Assembly (NCBI GenBank): GCA_964630905.1
Contig: CAZVWR010000012.1
Coordinates: forward strand, 13,343 to 77,342
Length of the DNA stretch: 64,000 nucleotides
Origin: JAGOEX01 sp964630905
GTDB lineage: Bacteria; UBP6; UBA1177
Reading direction: 5' to 3'
Shown here: positions 45,903 to 55,498 of the stretch, in pieces
Layout: each line of letters starts with the position of its first letter
Position numbering within the stretch: the stretch's first letter is position 1
Notes under the pieces: model-generated
What the model saw: the letters and a program-made list of their open reading frames with translations, nothing else
Told to the model about the DNA's origin: nothing
Database searches by the model: none
Program-made: the position numbers and the translations under genes

Positions 45903-47099
45903 ATGGGCTTTCTTGATACTCTAAATGTGAAGTGCATAAATGAACTGGCGATCAGAGAAAAAAGGGTTTTTATAAGAACCGATTTCAACAACCCTTTTGA
46001 CAATGACGGAAAGATAGATATTGAACGCATCGGGAAAACTCTCTCCACTATAAAACATGCCGTTGAGCACAACTCGAGAGTTATCATAGCAAGCCATATG
46101 GGTCGTCCGGAAATAGAAAGAGATCCCGCTTTTTCGCTTGAGCCTGTTGCCGCTATGCTTGCGGAACTTCTTGACCACGATATCTTCTTTTTTGAGGATT
46201 GTGTCGGAATGGGTGCCCAGCAGATGGTCAGAGATCTTAAGCCGGGACACATTCTTGTTCTTGAGAATTTGAGATATAACGAAGATGAGATGAAGAATTC
46301 CTCTTCTTTTGCAAGAGAACTTGCAAAGATGTGTGATGTCTATATCAACGATGCTTTTGGTGTTTCGCACAGGAAAGAGGCATCTGTCAACGCCCTTCCC
46401 CAGATAATGGACACAAAAGGGATGGGATTTTTAATGAAAAAGGAAATTGACGAACTTTCAAAGTTCTCAGGACTTAAAAGAGGTGACGGATTCTGTTTCA
46501 TCGTTGGAGGATCTAAAGTTTCCGAAAAGCTTTCAACTGTAAGATATATGCTTGAAGTTGCCGACAGAATAATTATCGGCGGTTCAATGGCACACACTTT
46601 CCTTGCTGCAAAAGGGGTGAGACTCGGTTCTTCAAAGGTTGAGGAAGATAAGATAGGGACAGCAAAAGAAATAATAAAAGGTGCAGAGGTAAGAGGTGTT
46701 GAGCTTATTCTTCCTGTCGATTACATAGTTGCTGAAACGGTCAATTCTACAGAGACGGCAGTTTACAGTAACGGAAGTGTTCCGGAAGGCTTTTCCGCTT
46801 TTGATATCGGCCCCGAAACACTTGCTCTGTTCAAGGAAAAACTGAAAGGATGCAACCATCTTTTCTGGAACGGGCCTATCGGTGTCTATGAAAAGAAACA
46901 GTTTGCTAAAGGGAGCATAGACCTTGCAAAAGCTGTTGCAAAGTTGAAGACCCATACTGTTGCAGGGGGCGGTGAAACAGCGGTGCTTATTAAAAAAGCA
47001 GGATTAAATGAAAAATTCAGCTATGTCTCAACAGGCGGCGGAGCGTCACTCGATCTTTTAAGAAACGGAACATTGCCGGGACTTGATGTTTTAAAGTGA
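45903..47099 (+). CDS. pgk: Phosphoglycerate kinase
   Basis: Transfers phosphate from 1,3-bisphosphoglycerate to ADP. 398 residues, usual length, from ATG 45903 (GGAG seven bases upstream). Landmarks: RTDFNNPF, ASHMGRP, LENLRYN, NDAFGVSHR, VGGSKVSEKL and GGGETAVLIKK. The substrate loop reads DFNNP instead of the common DFNVP, a conservative-position oddity without clear effect. Part of a gap-pgk-pyrG run. Confidence 0.97.
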   Translation: MGFLDTLNVKCINELAIREKRVFIRTDFNNPFDNDGKIDIERIGKTLSTIKHAVEHNSRVIIASHMGRPEIERDPAFSLEPVAAMLAELLDHDIFFFEDCVGMGAQQMVRDLKPGHILVLENLRYNEDEMKNSSSFARELAKMCDVYINDAFGVSHRKEASVNALPQIMDTKGMGFLMKKEIDELSKFSGLKRGDGFCFIVGGSKVSEKLSTVRYMLEVADRIIIGGSMAHTFLAAKGVRLGSSKVEEDKIGTAKEIIKGAEVRGVELILPVDYIVAETVNSTETAVYSNGSVPEGFSAFDIGPETLALFKEKLKGCNHLFWNGPIGVYEKKQFAKGSIDLAKAVAKLKTHTVAGGGETAVLIKKAGLNEKFSYVSTGGGASLDLLRNGTLPGLDVLK

Positions 47100-47120
47100 T
47101 TTTTTGATACAGGTGTTAAA

Positions 47121-48737
47121 ATGAATAAGAAAACAAAGTACATTTTTATTACAGGCGGTGTTGTTTCCTCTCTTGGCAAAGGGATAGCATCAACAACTAT
47201 AGGCGCCCTTCTTGAAAGCAGGGGGATAAAGGTCAATCTGCTAAAGTTCGACCCTTACATCAATCTTGATCCCGGCACGATGAGCCCTTTCCAGCACGGT
47301 GAGGTCTTTGTGACAGATGACGGTGCAGAGACCGATCTTGACCTCGGACATTATGAAAGGTTCTGCGATGTTACTCTTAAAAGGGATAACAATTTCACAA
47401 CCGGTCAGATATATGATGCCGTTCTGAGCAAGGAAAGAAGAGGCGAATATCTCGGCAAGACTGTTCAGGTAATTCCTCACATCACTAATGAGATAAAGAG
47501 CAAGATCACCAATCTCGGAAAGACCGCTGACATTGTTCTTGTTGAGATCGGCGGTACTGTCGGAGACATTGAAAGTCTTCCGTTCCTTGAAGCTATAAGG
47601 CAGTATGCATACGATGTGGGCAGAGAAAATGTGCTTTATATTCATCTCACCCTTGTTCCCCACATTAAGGCGGCCGGCGAATTTAAGACAAAGCCGACCC
47701 AGCACAGTGTCAAGGAACTTCGGATGATAGGTATCCAGCCTGATATACTTCTATGCCGCTGCGAAAAGGAGCTTACTGAAGATATGCGTGAAAAGATATC
47801 GCTTTTCTGCAATGTTAAGAAAGAAGCGGTATTTTCAGCCACAGATATGGATAGTATTTACGAACTTCCGCTTCTCTACAGCAGACAGGGTGTTGACGAT
47901 ATAATTGCAAAGTATCTCAATATCTGGTCAAGGAGTGCAGGGTTGCAGAAGTGGGAGAAGATCAATTCGAACATAAAGAATCCTGAAGGTGAAGTGACTA
48001 TCGCAATAGTTGGAAAATATGTCGATCTGAAGGAGTCTTACAAAAGTCTTAACGAAGCACTTATCCATGCAGGGATCGCAAACAGAAGGACAACGAATTT
48101 ATGTTATATTGACAGCGAAAAGCTCGAAAAGGGTGAACTCGATGTTGACTGTCTCAAGCAGGCGGATGGAATTCTCGTTCCGGGCGGTTTCGGCATAAGG
48201 GGTATCGAAGGCAAGATAAAGGCAGTTGAATATGCCAGAACAAATAAAATTCCGTTTTTCGGAATATGTCTGGGTATGCAGATAGCAACGATCGAATTTG
48301 CAAGGCATGTATGTAAAATGGAAGATGCACATTCACAGGAATTCAATGAAAAATCTAATTATCCAGTCATTGACCTGATGGAAGAGCAGAAAAGCATTAA
48401 AAACCTCGGCGGAACAATGCGTCTTGGTGCATACACCTGTCTTGTTGAGAAGGGGAGCAATGCTTCTGAGGCATATAAGAACGCAGAAATCAGCGAAAGA
48501 CACCGTCACAGATACGAATTCAATTCAAAATTTGAACAAGAACTTAAAGCGTGCGGGCTTAAGATAACAGGCCGTGACAAAGTGACAGGACTTGTTGAAA
48601 TGGTTGAGATAGAAGATCATCCGTGGTTTCTCGGTTGTCAGTTCCATCCTGAATTCAAATCAAAACCGTTTGCACCCCATCCGCTTTTCATGGCATTCAT
48701 AAAAGCTTCAATATTAAACAGAAATAAAGGTGGCTGA
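47121..48737 (+). CDS. pyrG: CTP synthase
   Basis: Makes CTP from UTP, ATP and glutamine. 538 residues. N-terminal synthase domain with ITGGVVSSLGKGI and DPYINLDPGTMSP, and C-terminal glutaminase domain with Cys383 in FGICLGMQ plus the His/Glu pair near QFHPEFKSKP. Start ATG 47121, 21 bases after pgk, with a weak upstream site (CAGGTG). Confidence 0.98.
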   Translation: MNKKTKYIFITGGVVSSLGKGIASTTIGALLESRGIKVNLLKFDPYINLDPGTMSPFQHGEVFVTDDGAETDLDLGHYERFCDVTLKRDNNFTTGQIYDAVLSKERRGEYLGKTVQVIPHITNEIKSKITNLGKTADIVLVEIGGTVGDIESLPFLEAIRQYAYDVGRENVLYIHLTLVPHIKAAGEFKTKPTQHSVKELRMIGIQPDILLCRCEKELTEDMREKISLFCNVKKEAVFSATDMDSIYELPLLYSRQGVDDIIAKYLNIWSRSAGLQKWEKINSNIKNPEGEVTIAIVGKYVDLKESYKSLNEALIHAGIANRRTTNLCYIDSEKLEKGELDVDCLKQADGILVPGGFGIRGIEGKIKAVEYARTNKIPFFGICLGMQIATIEFARHVCKMEDAHSQEFNEKSNYPVIDLMEEQKSIKNLGGTMRLGAYTCLVEKGSNASEAYKNAEISERHRHRYEFNSKFEQELKACGLKITGRDKVTGLVEMVEIEDHPWFLGCQFHPEFKSKPFAPHPLFMAFIKASILNRNKGG

Positions 48738-48738
48738 A

Positions 48739-49059
48739 ATGTCAGGATTATCTCTTGAAAGCAATCTTGATTCAATTCCGCAGGAACCTGAAAAGGAACA
48801 GAAGGAGTCGGGCAAACCGCGTGAGTGGAAACCGACAGTCAGGATGCAGAAAAGGGAACAGAAAACAAGGACCAAACTCAGAATAAGAGACCTCTATCCC
48901 GACAAACAGTACATCAAGGAAGTCAACGGAAAAGAACTCAGATATTTTCTGCTTCTTATCATCCCTGTCATAATAACCGCAATATTCACAGCCATCCAGA
49001 GAGAAGACCTCTACAACAAACTTGTAGAAATACTAGTGAAGGTTCTTGGAAAGTCCTGA
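48739..49059 (+). CDS. Small single-pass membrane protein, unknown
   Basis: 106 residues. A charged N-terminal region with many Lys, Arg and Glu is followed by one hydrophobic helix (about 69-86, YFLLLIIPVIITAIFTAI) and a short tail. ATG 48739 lies 1 base after the pyrG stop with AAAGGTGG upstream, so it is translationally coupled to pyrG. Not recognisable as SecE or another known component. Convergent with uvrB, with one base between stops. Confidence 0.65.
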   Translation: MSGLSLESNLDSIPQEPEKEQKESGKPREWKPTVRMQKREQKTRTKLRIRDLYPDKQYIKEVNGKELRYFLLLIIPVIITAIFTAIQREDLYNKLVEILVKVLGKS

Positions 49060-49060
49060 A

Positions 49061-51022
49061 CTATTTTTCCATCGCCGCTTTATACTGAAATATCTTATCT
49101 CTGAGTATCGCGGCATATTCAAAATCCCACTCTGCCGCCGCCCGTTTCATTTCATTTTCGAGTTCCGCGATGATTTTAAGCATTTTGTGCTTAGGTGCTT
49201 TTTTGATGCCGTCCTTTGATTTTCCGGGGATGTGGGATTCGATGTCAAGGATGATTTTGTTTGTTATGCTTTTTGGTGTAATGTTATGTAACTCGTTGAA
49301 TTCCTGCTGAATTTTGCGACGACGCATAGTTTCATGAACTGCGTTTTTAATTGAATCGGTCATTTTGTCGGCAAAAAGGATCACCCGTCCTTTCAAATTT
49401 CTTGCCGCTCTTCCCATCGTCTGAATGAGAGCCGACTCACTCCTTAAAAATCCTTCCTTGTCGGCATCAAGGATCGCAACAAGCGAAACTTCGGGAATAT
49501 CAAGTCCTTCACGCAGAAGGTTTACTCCGACAAGGACATCAAATAGGTTTTTTCTCAGTTCCATTATGATCCTGAGCCGTTCAATGCTGTCAATATCGCT
49601 GTGGAGATATTTTGCCCGGATCCCTCTTTCTTTGAGAAAATCGGTAAGATCTTCCGCCATTTTTTTTGTGAGCGATGTGACAAGAACTTTTCCCCCTTCT
49701 GAAATTTCCTTTACGACTTCATCATAAAGTGTATCTATCTCATTTTTTGAGGGGAGAATTTGGGGCATCGGGTCTAAAAGTCCAGTAGGACGATTGATAA
49801 GTTCAATAACTTCAGATACATGACTGATCTCATATTCTCTTGGAGTAGCTGAAACATAAAGAACTCTGTCAAGCCGACTTTCAAATTCTTCAAAATTAAG
49901 CGGACGGTTGTCAAGAGCGCTCGGAAGGCGGAATCCGTAGTTTACAAGGACATCTTTCCTTGCTCTGTCCCCGCGATACATTCCTCTGATCTGCGGAATT
50001 GTTGCGTGACTTTCATCAATTATGACAAGAAAATCATCACCGAAATAATCAAGCAGGGTAGGGGGCGACTCGCCTTCTTCACGGTTAGTTATATATCTTG
50101 AGTAATTTTCAATTCCTGAGCAATATCCGGCAGTTTCAAGCATTGCAACATCTTGGGTGACCCGCTCATGGATTCGTTGTGCTTCGATCAGTTTATTGTT
50201 TTTCTCAAAATATTTCACCCTTTCTTCAAGCTCGGTTCTTATCAATTCGACACTTTTTTTCAAAGTCTCTTTTTCAGCGACATAATGGCTTGAAGGATAA
50301 ACTCTGACACTGTCTAGGTTCCTGATCTTTTTCCCTTCAAACGGTTTTATGAGTGCAATTTCTTCAATTTCATCACCGAAATATGAGATCCTTATCGCAA
50401 TTTCATCTTCATAAGGAGGAAATATCTCAACAACATCACCTTTGACACGGAATTTTCCCCGATTCAGATCGAACTGACTTCTTTCATATTGAATTTCAAC
50501 AAGCCCGGCACATAGATCTTTTAGCGGAAAAGTGTTGCCGGTGAAAAGTTTCAAAGTAAGTCCCTTGTATGCCTCAGGAGAACCGATACCGTAAATGGAG
50601 CTTACCGAAGCGACGATAACGCACTGTTCATTTTCAAGCAGACTCGCAGTTGCAAAGTGGCGCATTCTGTCGATGTCATCATTCCTTGAAGCATCTTTTT
50701 CGATATATGTGTCAGTTGTCGGAATGTAAGCTTCAGGCTGATAGTAGTCATAAAACGAAATGAAATATCCGACATTATTCTCAGGAAAGAAATTCTTGAA
50801 CTCGCCATAAAGCTGTCCGGCAAGGGTCTTATTGTGTGCAATGACAAGAGTCGGGCGGTTTAAAGCCCTGATAACATTAGCCATTACAAATGTTTTGCCG
50901 GTTCCTGTCGCACCAAGGATCAGTTCATTTTTTGAACCGTTGCGAAACCGTTCAATAAGCTTTTCAATAGCCTGCGGCTGATCTCCCGCCGGCTTAAAGC
51001 TTGAATTTAATTTAAATTCCAT
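49061..51022 (-). CDS. uvrB: Excinuclease ABC subunit B
   Basis: Damage-verification helicase of nucleotide-excision repair. 653 residues from the second ATG (51022), where GAGG sits at a proper seven-base distance; the ATG at 51028 abuts it. Walker A GATGTGKTFV, beta-hairpin YYQPEAYIPTTDTYIEKD, DESHATIPQIRGMYRGD, helicase motif VI MGRAARN, and the C-terminal UVR motif (EWDFEYAAILRDKI) are all present. uvrA and uvrC are not in the window. Confidence 0.97.
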   Translation of the reverse strand: MEFKLNSSFKPAGDQPQAIEKLIERFRNGSKNELILGATGTGKTFVMANVIRALNRPTLVIAHNKTLAGQLYGEFKNFFPENNVGYFISFYDYYQPEAYIPTTDTYIEKDASRNDDIDRMRHFATASLLENEQCVIVASVSSIYGIGSPEAYKGLTLKLFTGNTFPLKDLCAGLVEIQYERSQFDLNRGKFRVKGDVVEIFPPYEDEIAIRISYFGDEIEEIALIKPFEGKKIRNLDSVRVYPSSHYVAEKETLKKSVELIRTELEERVKYFEKNNKLIEAQRIHERVTQDVAMLETAGYCSGIENYSRYITNREEGESPPTLLDYFGDDFLVIIDESHATIPQIRGMYRGDRARKDVLVNYGFRLPSALDNRPLNFEEFESRLDRVLYVSATPREYEISHVSEVIELINRPTGLLDPMPQILPSKNEIDTLYDEVVKEISEGGKVLVTSLTKKMAEDLTDFLKERGIRAKYLHSDIDSIERLRIIMELRKNLFDVLVGVNLLREGLDIPEVSLVAILDADKEGFLRSESALIQTMGRAARNLKGRVILFADKMTDSIKNAVHETMRRRKIQQEFNELHNITPKSITNKIILDIESHIPGKSKDGIKKAPKHKMLKIIAELENEMKRAAAEWDFEYAAILRDKIFQYKAAMEK

Positions 51023-51103
51023 GACCATTCCTCAAAAATCCGGTTGAATTATGCCACGAAAACGGAAAAGGGCAAATATTGAGTTCGTACCGATTGCAAT
51101 AAC

Positions 51104-52168
51104 CTAAAACGAAAATCCCAGCGCAATCCCGTAAGTCTTTGAAACAGGATCAATTATTGGAGCAATGCTGCTTAAAGTCAGAATTGAGGGTTCTGTGTTG
51201 AGTTGTTTGTATTTCAAGGATTTATACAGAAGGATCGATCCGCCAGTGATAGAAAGGATTGCGGGAGTAAAGGAGCTCAATTGAAGAAAATGTGTTAAAA
51301 CAAGCCCTATGTTTTCAAAAGGCACCCCGCTTGTAGATTGCTCTTCCGGTTGTTTGCTTTTTTCTTTCGTTAAATAAATATTATAGCTGTCATAAAACCC
51401 GTAAACAGCCAATGCTGTCAACGGGATGGACATCATTAACAAGCCGATTCCTGCGTTCCTGAATTTTTTAGAAGAGTATTTTTTTGCTGTGTTGTCTGCT
51501 TCAATATGAATTAATCTTTCATAAAGTTGAGTGTCTTCTTTAATATTAATTCTTTCGCTTGAATTTTCATACCATTTTGATACTTCCAATGTTTTTTCAG
51601 TCCACGGATACATAAGCAGCCCAAGCCCCATTAATGAGATTCCACCGAACATCAAACCATATTGTGCACCCGGCGAATTTTCACCGCCGGCTTTATCATG
51701 AATGAAAAGAGCCAGACCTGTCGAAACTGAAACTGCTCCGCCAATAAAAAGAGCCGTATCGACTCCTTTTCTTCTTTTATATCTTTTTAAATACTTTTCT
51801 GCTCTTAAATCGGCAAAGGTCTGGAATTGCATCTTCTTGCTGGCAATTATTTGTAATCTTATTGTTTCCATCCTTTTATATTCATCATCTCTACCTGCGT
51901 TTTTATATGCAATCCCTGCAAGATAGTGCTTTCCAATATATTCATAAATCACTGCAAGCTTGTAATAAACCTCTTTGTCGGGATGACATTCGAGGTGTTT
52001 TCTAAGTAATTCTATGGACTTTTTATTTTCATTAACAGATTGAGCAAGCGATGTTCTTTCCACATATTTTTTATATGATTCTTCTTTTGGCAGACATTTT
52101 GAATAAATTTCAGGGCTTATAAAAAGGACAAGCATAAAAGCAAAAGCCGTTTTCACCATAATTCGCAT
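51104..52168 (-). CDS. Unknown multi-pass membrane protein with TPR-like N-terminal part
   Basis: 354 residues: signal peptide (ending PEIYS), a helical repeat region (about 30-110, with KEVYYKLAVIYEYIGKHYLAGIAY resembling a TPR), then TM helices near 137-157, 167-185, 240-260 and 300-318. It ends YGIALGFSF, suggesting barrel-like or membrane-inserted strands. No family assigned. A decayed copy of its ends lies at 53281-53587 beyond the ORF6N gene. GGGG precedes the ATG. Confidence 0.7.
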   Translation of the reverse strand: MRIMVKTAFAFMLVLFISPEIYSKCLPKEESYKKYVERTSLAQSVNENKKSIELLRKHLECHPDKEVYYKLAVIYEYIGKHYLAGIAYKNAGRDDEYKRMETIRLQIIASKKMQFQTFADLRAEKYLKRYKRRKGVDTALFIGGAVSVSTGLALFIHDKAGGENSPGAQYGLMFGGISLMGLGLLMYPWTEKTLEVSKWYENSSERINIKEDTQLYERLIHIEADNTAKKYSSKKFRNAGIGLLMMSIPLTALAVYGFYDSYNIYLTKEKSKQPEEQSTSGVPFENIGLVLTHFLQLSSFTPAILSITGGSILLYKSLKYKQLNTEPSILTLSSIAPIIDPVSKTYGIALGFSF

Positions 52169-52304
52169 TCAGAAACCCCATAAATCAAACATTCAGCCGA
52201 TATAGTGACTTTTAACACAGATTTTTATTAAATCAAAGAAATTTTACTGCCACTTTAAATGAACAATTGAACGAACATTCAAGTAATCGTCTGATTTTCC
52301 ATCG

Positions 52305-53186
52305 TTATATTCGTGCAAGCATTTTCGTTACTTCAATATCCATTTTGGAGAATCCGAACCATTTTTTTCCAAGATCTTTAAGTGATGCACCAAAATGATA
52401 AAGGTCGCGATCGTCAATTATCATAAATCTGTCATGGGAGTGGTTGAATTCTTTGATTTCTGCGGGAGGAAACTGTCCATTGAATTTCTGTGTGTCGAGT
52501 TGAAGCTGTTTTGAAAGATTCTTCGTGAGAATTTTAAGCACAACTCCATGTTTCCGTTTTGAAAACAGTGTTAGAACTGTATCATCGACATAATTATCAA
52601 TGAGGATGATCGATTTTTCAGCCGATCTCACAATATCTGAAACAAATTTGTGTGCGTCAAAAACCTGACCTTCAAATAAAATTCCCTGCTTGATCGGGAT
52701 CTCATTGTTTTCAAGGGCTTTGAAAAGTATCTCAAATTTTTTGTCGGATTCTGATGAATATTGCAAAAGCTTTTTTTCAATCAGTTCAATATGGTTAAAT
52801 ATTTTAATATTGTGGCTGACAAACTTTCTCATTTGCACAAAAGCTCTCATAATTTGGATGCTTATCCTGGTTGCTATTTCACTTTTTAAAACTGCTGAAA
52901 GCATTGCTGCACCTTGCTCTGTGAATGCGAGAGGTTTCGCACCGCCAAAAGATTTATATGATGGTATCACAAATTGTGACACCATGATTTCCATCTCATC
53001 TTTAGTCAGTTCAAACATGAAATCTGACGGGAATTTCTCAATATTTCTTTTAACTGCCTGCTTTAATGTTCTTGTTTCCACTCCAAAGAGTTCAGCAACA
53101 TCCCTGTCCAGGATGACTTGTGTATCGCGAATCGTTATTATTCTGTTCTTAATCTCATCAATCTTTATCAGTTCATTCCCTGCCAT
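52305..53186 (-). CDS. ORF6N-domain protein with PLD-like C-terminal region
   Basis: 293 residues. N-terminal ORF6N domain (IRDTQVILDRDVAELFGVETRTLKQAVKRN ... FTEQGAAMLSAVL), a DNA-binding module common on phages and mobile elements. The C-terminal third (KSIILIDNYVDD ... HDRFMIIDDRDLYHFGASL) looks like half of a phospholipase-D fold with an HDR in place of the HxK motif. Function unknown; often travels between genomes. It sits between the two copies of the membrane gene above. GGAG precedes the ATG. Confidence 0.85.
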   Translation of the reverse strand: MAGNELIKIDEIKNRIITIRDTQVILDRDVAELFGVETRTLKQAVKRNIEKFPSDFMFELTKDEMEIMVSQFVIPSYKSFGGAKPLAFTEQGAAMLSAVLKSEIATRISIQIMRAFVQMRKFVSHNIKIFNHIELIEKKLLQYSSESDKKFEILFKALENNEIPIKQGILFEGQVFDAHKFVSDIVRSAEKSIILIDNYVDDTVLTLFSKRKHGVVLKILTKNLSKQLQLDTQKFNGQFPPAEIKEFNHSHDRFMIIDDRDLYHFGASLKDLGKKWFGFSKMDIEVTKMLARI

Positions 53187-53280
53187 TTTTCGACTCCAGA
53201 GCTTTAGTCAACAATAGATAATGCAACAATTAAATTAAATTTGCAAGAAATTGGATAAGAAATTGTAAAGAAGAAATAAC

Positions 53281-53574
53281 CTAAAACGAAAATCCCAGAC
53301 TCAGCCCGTAAGTCTTTGAAACCGGATCAATTATTGGAGCAATGCTATTTAGAGTCAGAATGGATGGTTCTGTGTTGAGTTGTTTGTATTCGGAGGATTT
53401 TATGAGCATTTTTATGCCACCGGTCAACAACAATACTGCCGGAAAAAAGGTGTGACCCTGAGCAACACGAGTCACAAGCAGATCACCTTCAATCTGTCGG
53501 CTTACGGAATCACCGGAATCTTCATTCAAAAACTCCCAAATCAAACATTCAGCAAATATAGTGACTTTTAACAC
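53281..53574 (-). pseudogene. Decayed, internally deleted copy of the 51104-52168 membrane gene
   Basis: The last 37 codons (EYKQLNTEPSILTL to LSLGFSF) nearly repeat the end of the gene at 51104, and DNA around 53538-53586 repeats that gene's upstream region (52182-52230). The middle is missing. The ATG corresponding to the original start would yield only MKIPVIP before a stop. The 97-residue frame through here begins in former promoter sequence, so it is probably not a working gene. Confidence 0.75.
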
Positions 53575-53657
53575 AGATTTTTATTTATTGGAAGGAAAAT
53601 ATAAAGGGGGAAAAAGGGAAAAACGGAAGTTTTTTCAACGAAAAAAATATGATTCCC

Positions 53658-53686
53658 TTGACTCTAAATAAACTGATAAATATACT
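53658..53686 (+). promoter_or_regulatory. Promoter of the TrmB-like regulator gene
   Basis: TTGACT (53658-53663), 17-base spacer, TATACT (53681-53686), 37 bases before the start codon. One of the best promoter matches in the window. Confidence 0.7.
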
Positions 53687-53722
53687 CCCACTGATATTTA
53701 AAGTTGTTCAAGGGGGTGGAAA

Positions 53723-54577
53723 ATGTCAGATTTTGAATCTGTTGTGGCAAAACTTGTGAAACTCGGATTTAACCGGCTTGAGGCGGAAGTTTATCTGACA
53801 CTGCTAAGGGAATCCCCGCTTACCGGATACAGAATCGCCCAGATCCTTAACAAAGCTGCGGCAAACACATATAAAGCTCTGGAATCACTTGAAAAAAGAG
53901 GGGCTGTTGTTGCAGAGGAAACTCCTACTGTAAAGCAGTATGCAGCAATTCCTGTGACCGATTATCTTGACCAGCTTGAAAGCGGACTCAGGAATGATCG
54001 GAAATTTCTTGAAGAGTCGCTAAAAGAGATCAACTATTCTTTGTCGGGTGATAAAATATATATGCTTCAGACATTTGATCAGGTCCTTGAAAAGTGTTCA
54101 AAAATGCTTGAAAACGCCTGGCATTCGGTCATTGTTGACGCTTTCCCGCCGATGCTTGCTAAAATTGCACCGATGCTTGAAAAAGCGGCAGGGAACGGAG
54201 TGAATATCATAGTGAACGCCTATGAACCTGTCGAAGTTAAAAACTGCCGTGTCATCGTGAAAAGCAATGCCGCAAAAGTCCTTCAGCTCTGGAGCGGAGA
54301 CTGGATGAACATTGCAGTTGACGGAAAGGAATATCTCATCACGGCACTTGAAAAGGACGGAACCCTTCAGCATGCCATCTGGAGCAACAGTCCGTATCTT
54401 TCATTCTTTGTATTCAACGGATTCAGATACGAAATGCTCTTTTCGGCATTGTCTTCAAAGATTCCGAAAGATCAGAAAAATGAAATACTTAACAGTGCTT
54501 TTGAAGATGTCAACATCAATATCGCAGAGCTGCCTGGCTACAAGACCATGCTCAGCAGGTTAGGAAAGAAGACTTGA
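53723..54577 (+). CDS. TrmB-family transcriptional regulator
   Basis: 284 residues. N-terminal winged helix (LGFNRLEAEVYLTLLRESPLTGYRIAQILN, then NTYKALESLEKRGAV) is the TrmB domain; the rest is a PLD-like ligand-binding region of the TrmB type (about 110-260). In archaea such proteins respond to sugars; here the effector and targets are unknown. Well-placed GGGGTGG before ATG and a good promoter. Convergent with the outer-membrane protein gene, zero bases apart. Confidence 0.85.
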   Translation: MSDFESVVAKLVKLGFNRLEAEVYLTLLRESPLTGYRIAQILNKAAANTYKALESLEKRGAVVAEETPTVKQYAAIPVTDYLDQLESGLRNDRKFLEESLKEINYSLSGDKIYMLQTFDQVLEKCSKMLENAWHSVIVDAFPPMLAKIAPMLEKAAGNGVNIIVNAYEPVEVKNCRVIVKSNAAKVLQLWSGDWMNIAVDGKEYLITALEKDGTLQHAIWSNSPYLSFFVFNGFRYEMLFSALSSKIPKDQKNEILNSAFEDVNINIAELPGYKTMLSRLGKKT

Positions 54578-55498
54578 TCACTGAACCGGTGGTTCCCAGA
54601 CAATATTTATAGTGAATGTCCAGTATTCCGCTTCGTTATACATAAAACTTCCGTACATCCCGCCTGCACCGGGTTTGTATAGTGCCAGACTGAATGTTTT
54701 AAGAGTTGTATCCCATGTGAAATCCTTGTTGAAAGAGAGATTGTTAAACCCGATAGCGGCCCTGAACCACGAGTACCTGAATTCAAAACCGGAGTAGAAA
54801 TCAAAATCTTTCAGTTTGCTTCTCTTGTTGGGGAACTTCTCTTTTTCCGGTTCAAGGTGATACTGCCAGCCGTTATTGATAAGGAACATGTCATTGAAAT
54901 TCAGCTCAAACTGCCAGTTGAGCTTTCTTGGAATATCTTTTCCTGAAAATGTCCATACATCAGTTGCCGCAAAGCCGACATAGAGAAATTTTGTTATAAC
55001 TGCACTGATTCCCAGATCAAAGGAATGAGAGTTTGTGCTTTTGGTCTGTGTCGGAGCGAACCTGCCGATATAGTTGCTGAAATTGACACCGCCGAAAACG
55101 ATCTTATATATCGGGAATGCAAAATTTGTCTTGATATGGTTGAGTCCTGCATGTCTTGAATACATAATTCCGCCTGCAACTTTTGATGTCTTGGAATCGC
55201 TGACAGATGCACTCATCGAATCAAGATAGTGGTAGAGGAGTGACATGGTGAACTGCTGTTGAAGCATGGCGTTTGCCGGGTTGAAAAGATATTGTGAATT
55301 GTGGCTGAGCAGTGCACCGCAACCCTTTCCGCAGTTTTGCGTATCAATCGAATGTGAAAGTTCCCGCGATCTTATTCCGAAAGATGTGTCTGTCTGGATC
55401 TCAAGAGGGTCTTCAGTGTAAATCTGAGCCGAAACATTAAAAAATGTCAGAAAACAAGCGACAGATAAAAACAATTTTCTTGTACGGATATGTCCCAA
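54578..55498 (-). CDS. Outer-membrane barrel-like protein
   Basis: 306 residues. Signal peptide ending FFNVSAQ, then a long series of amphipathic strands rich in Tyr, Phe and Gly (for example SFDLGISAVITKFLYVGFAATDVW). This resembles PorV/FadL-type or TraF-like barrels, but no family is certain. The N-terminal NCGKGCG Cys pair is unusual. Start is TTG 55498 with GGAGG at 55505-55509 six bases away. It overlaps the preceding HATPase gene by 52 bases. Confidence 0.65.
   Translation of the reverse strand: MGHIRTRKLFLSVACFLTFFNVSAQIYTEDPLEIQTDTSFGIRSRELSHSIDTQNCGKGCGALLSHNSQYLFNPANAMLQQQFTMSLLYHYLDSMSASVSDSKTSKVAGGIMYSRHAGLNHIKTNFAFPIYKIVFGGVNFSNYIGRFAPTQTKSTNSHSFDLGISAVITKFLYVGFAATDVWTFSGKDIPRKLNWQFELNFNDMFLINNGWQYHLEPEKEKFPNKRSKLKDFDFYSGFEFRYSWFRAAIGFNNLSFNKDFTWDTTLKTFSLALYKPGAGGMYGSFMYNEAEYWTFTINIVWEPPVQ

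Noticed and set aside
53281..53574. Independent 97-residue membrane gene
   Set aside because: Its first codons lie in the duplicated upstream region of the 51104 gene, and only the C-terminal 37 residues match a coding sequence, so it is read as a decayed copy.
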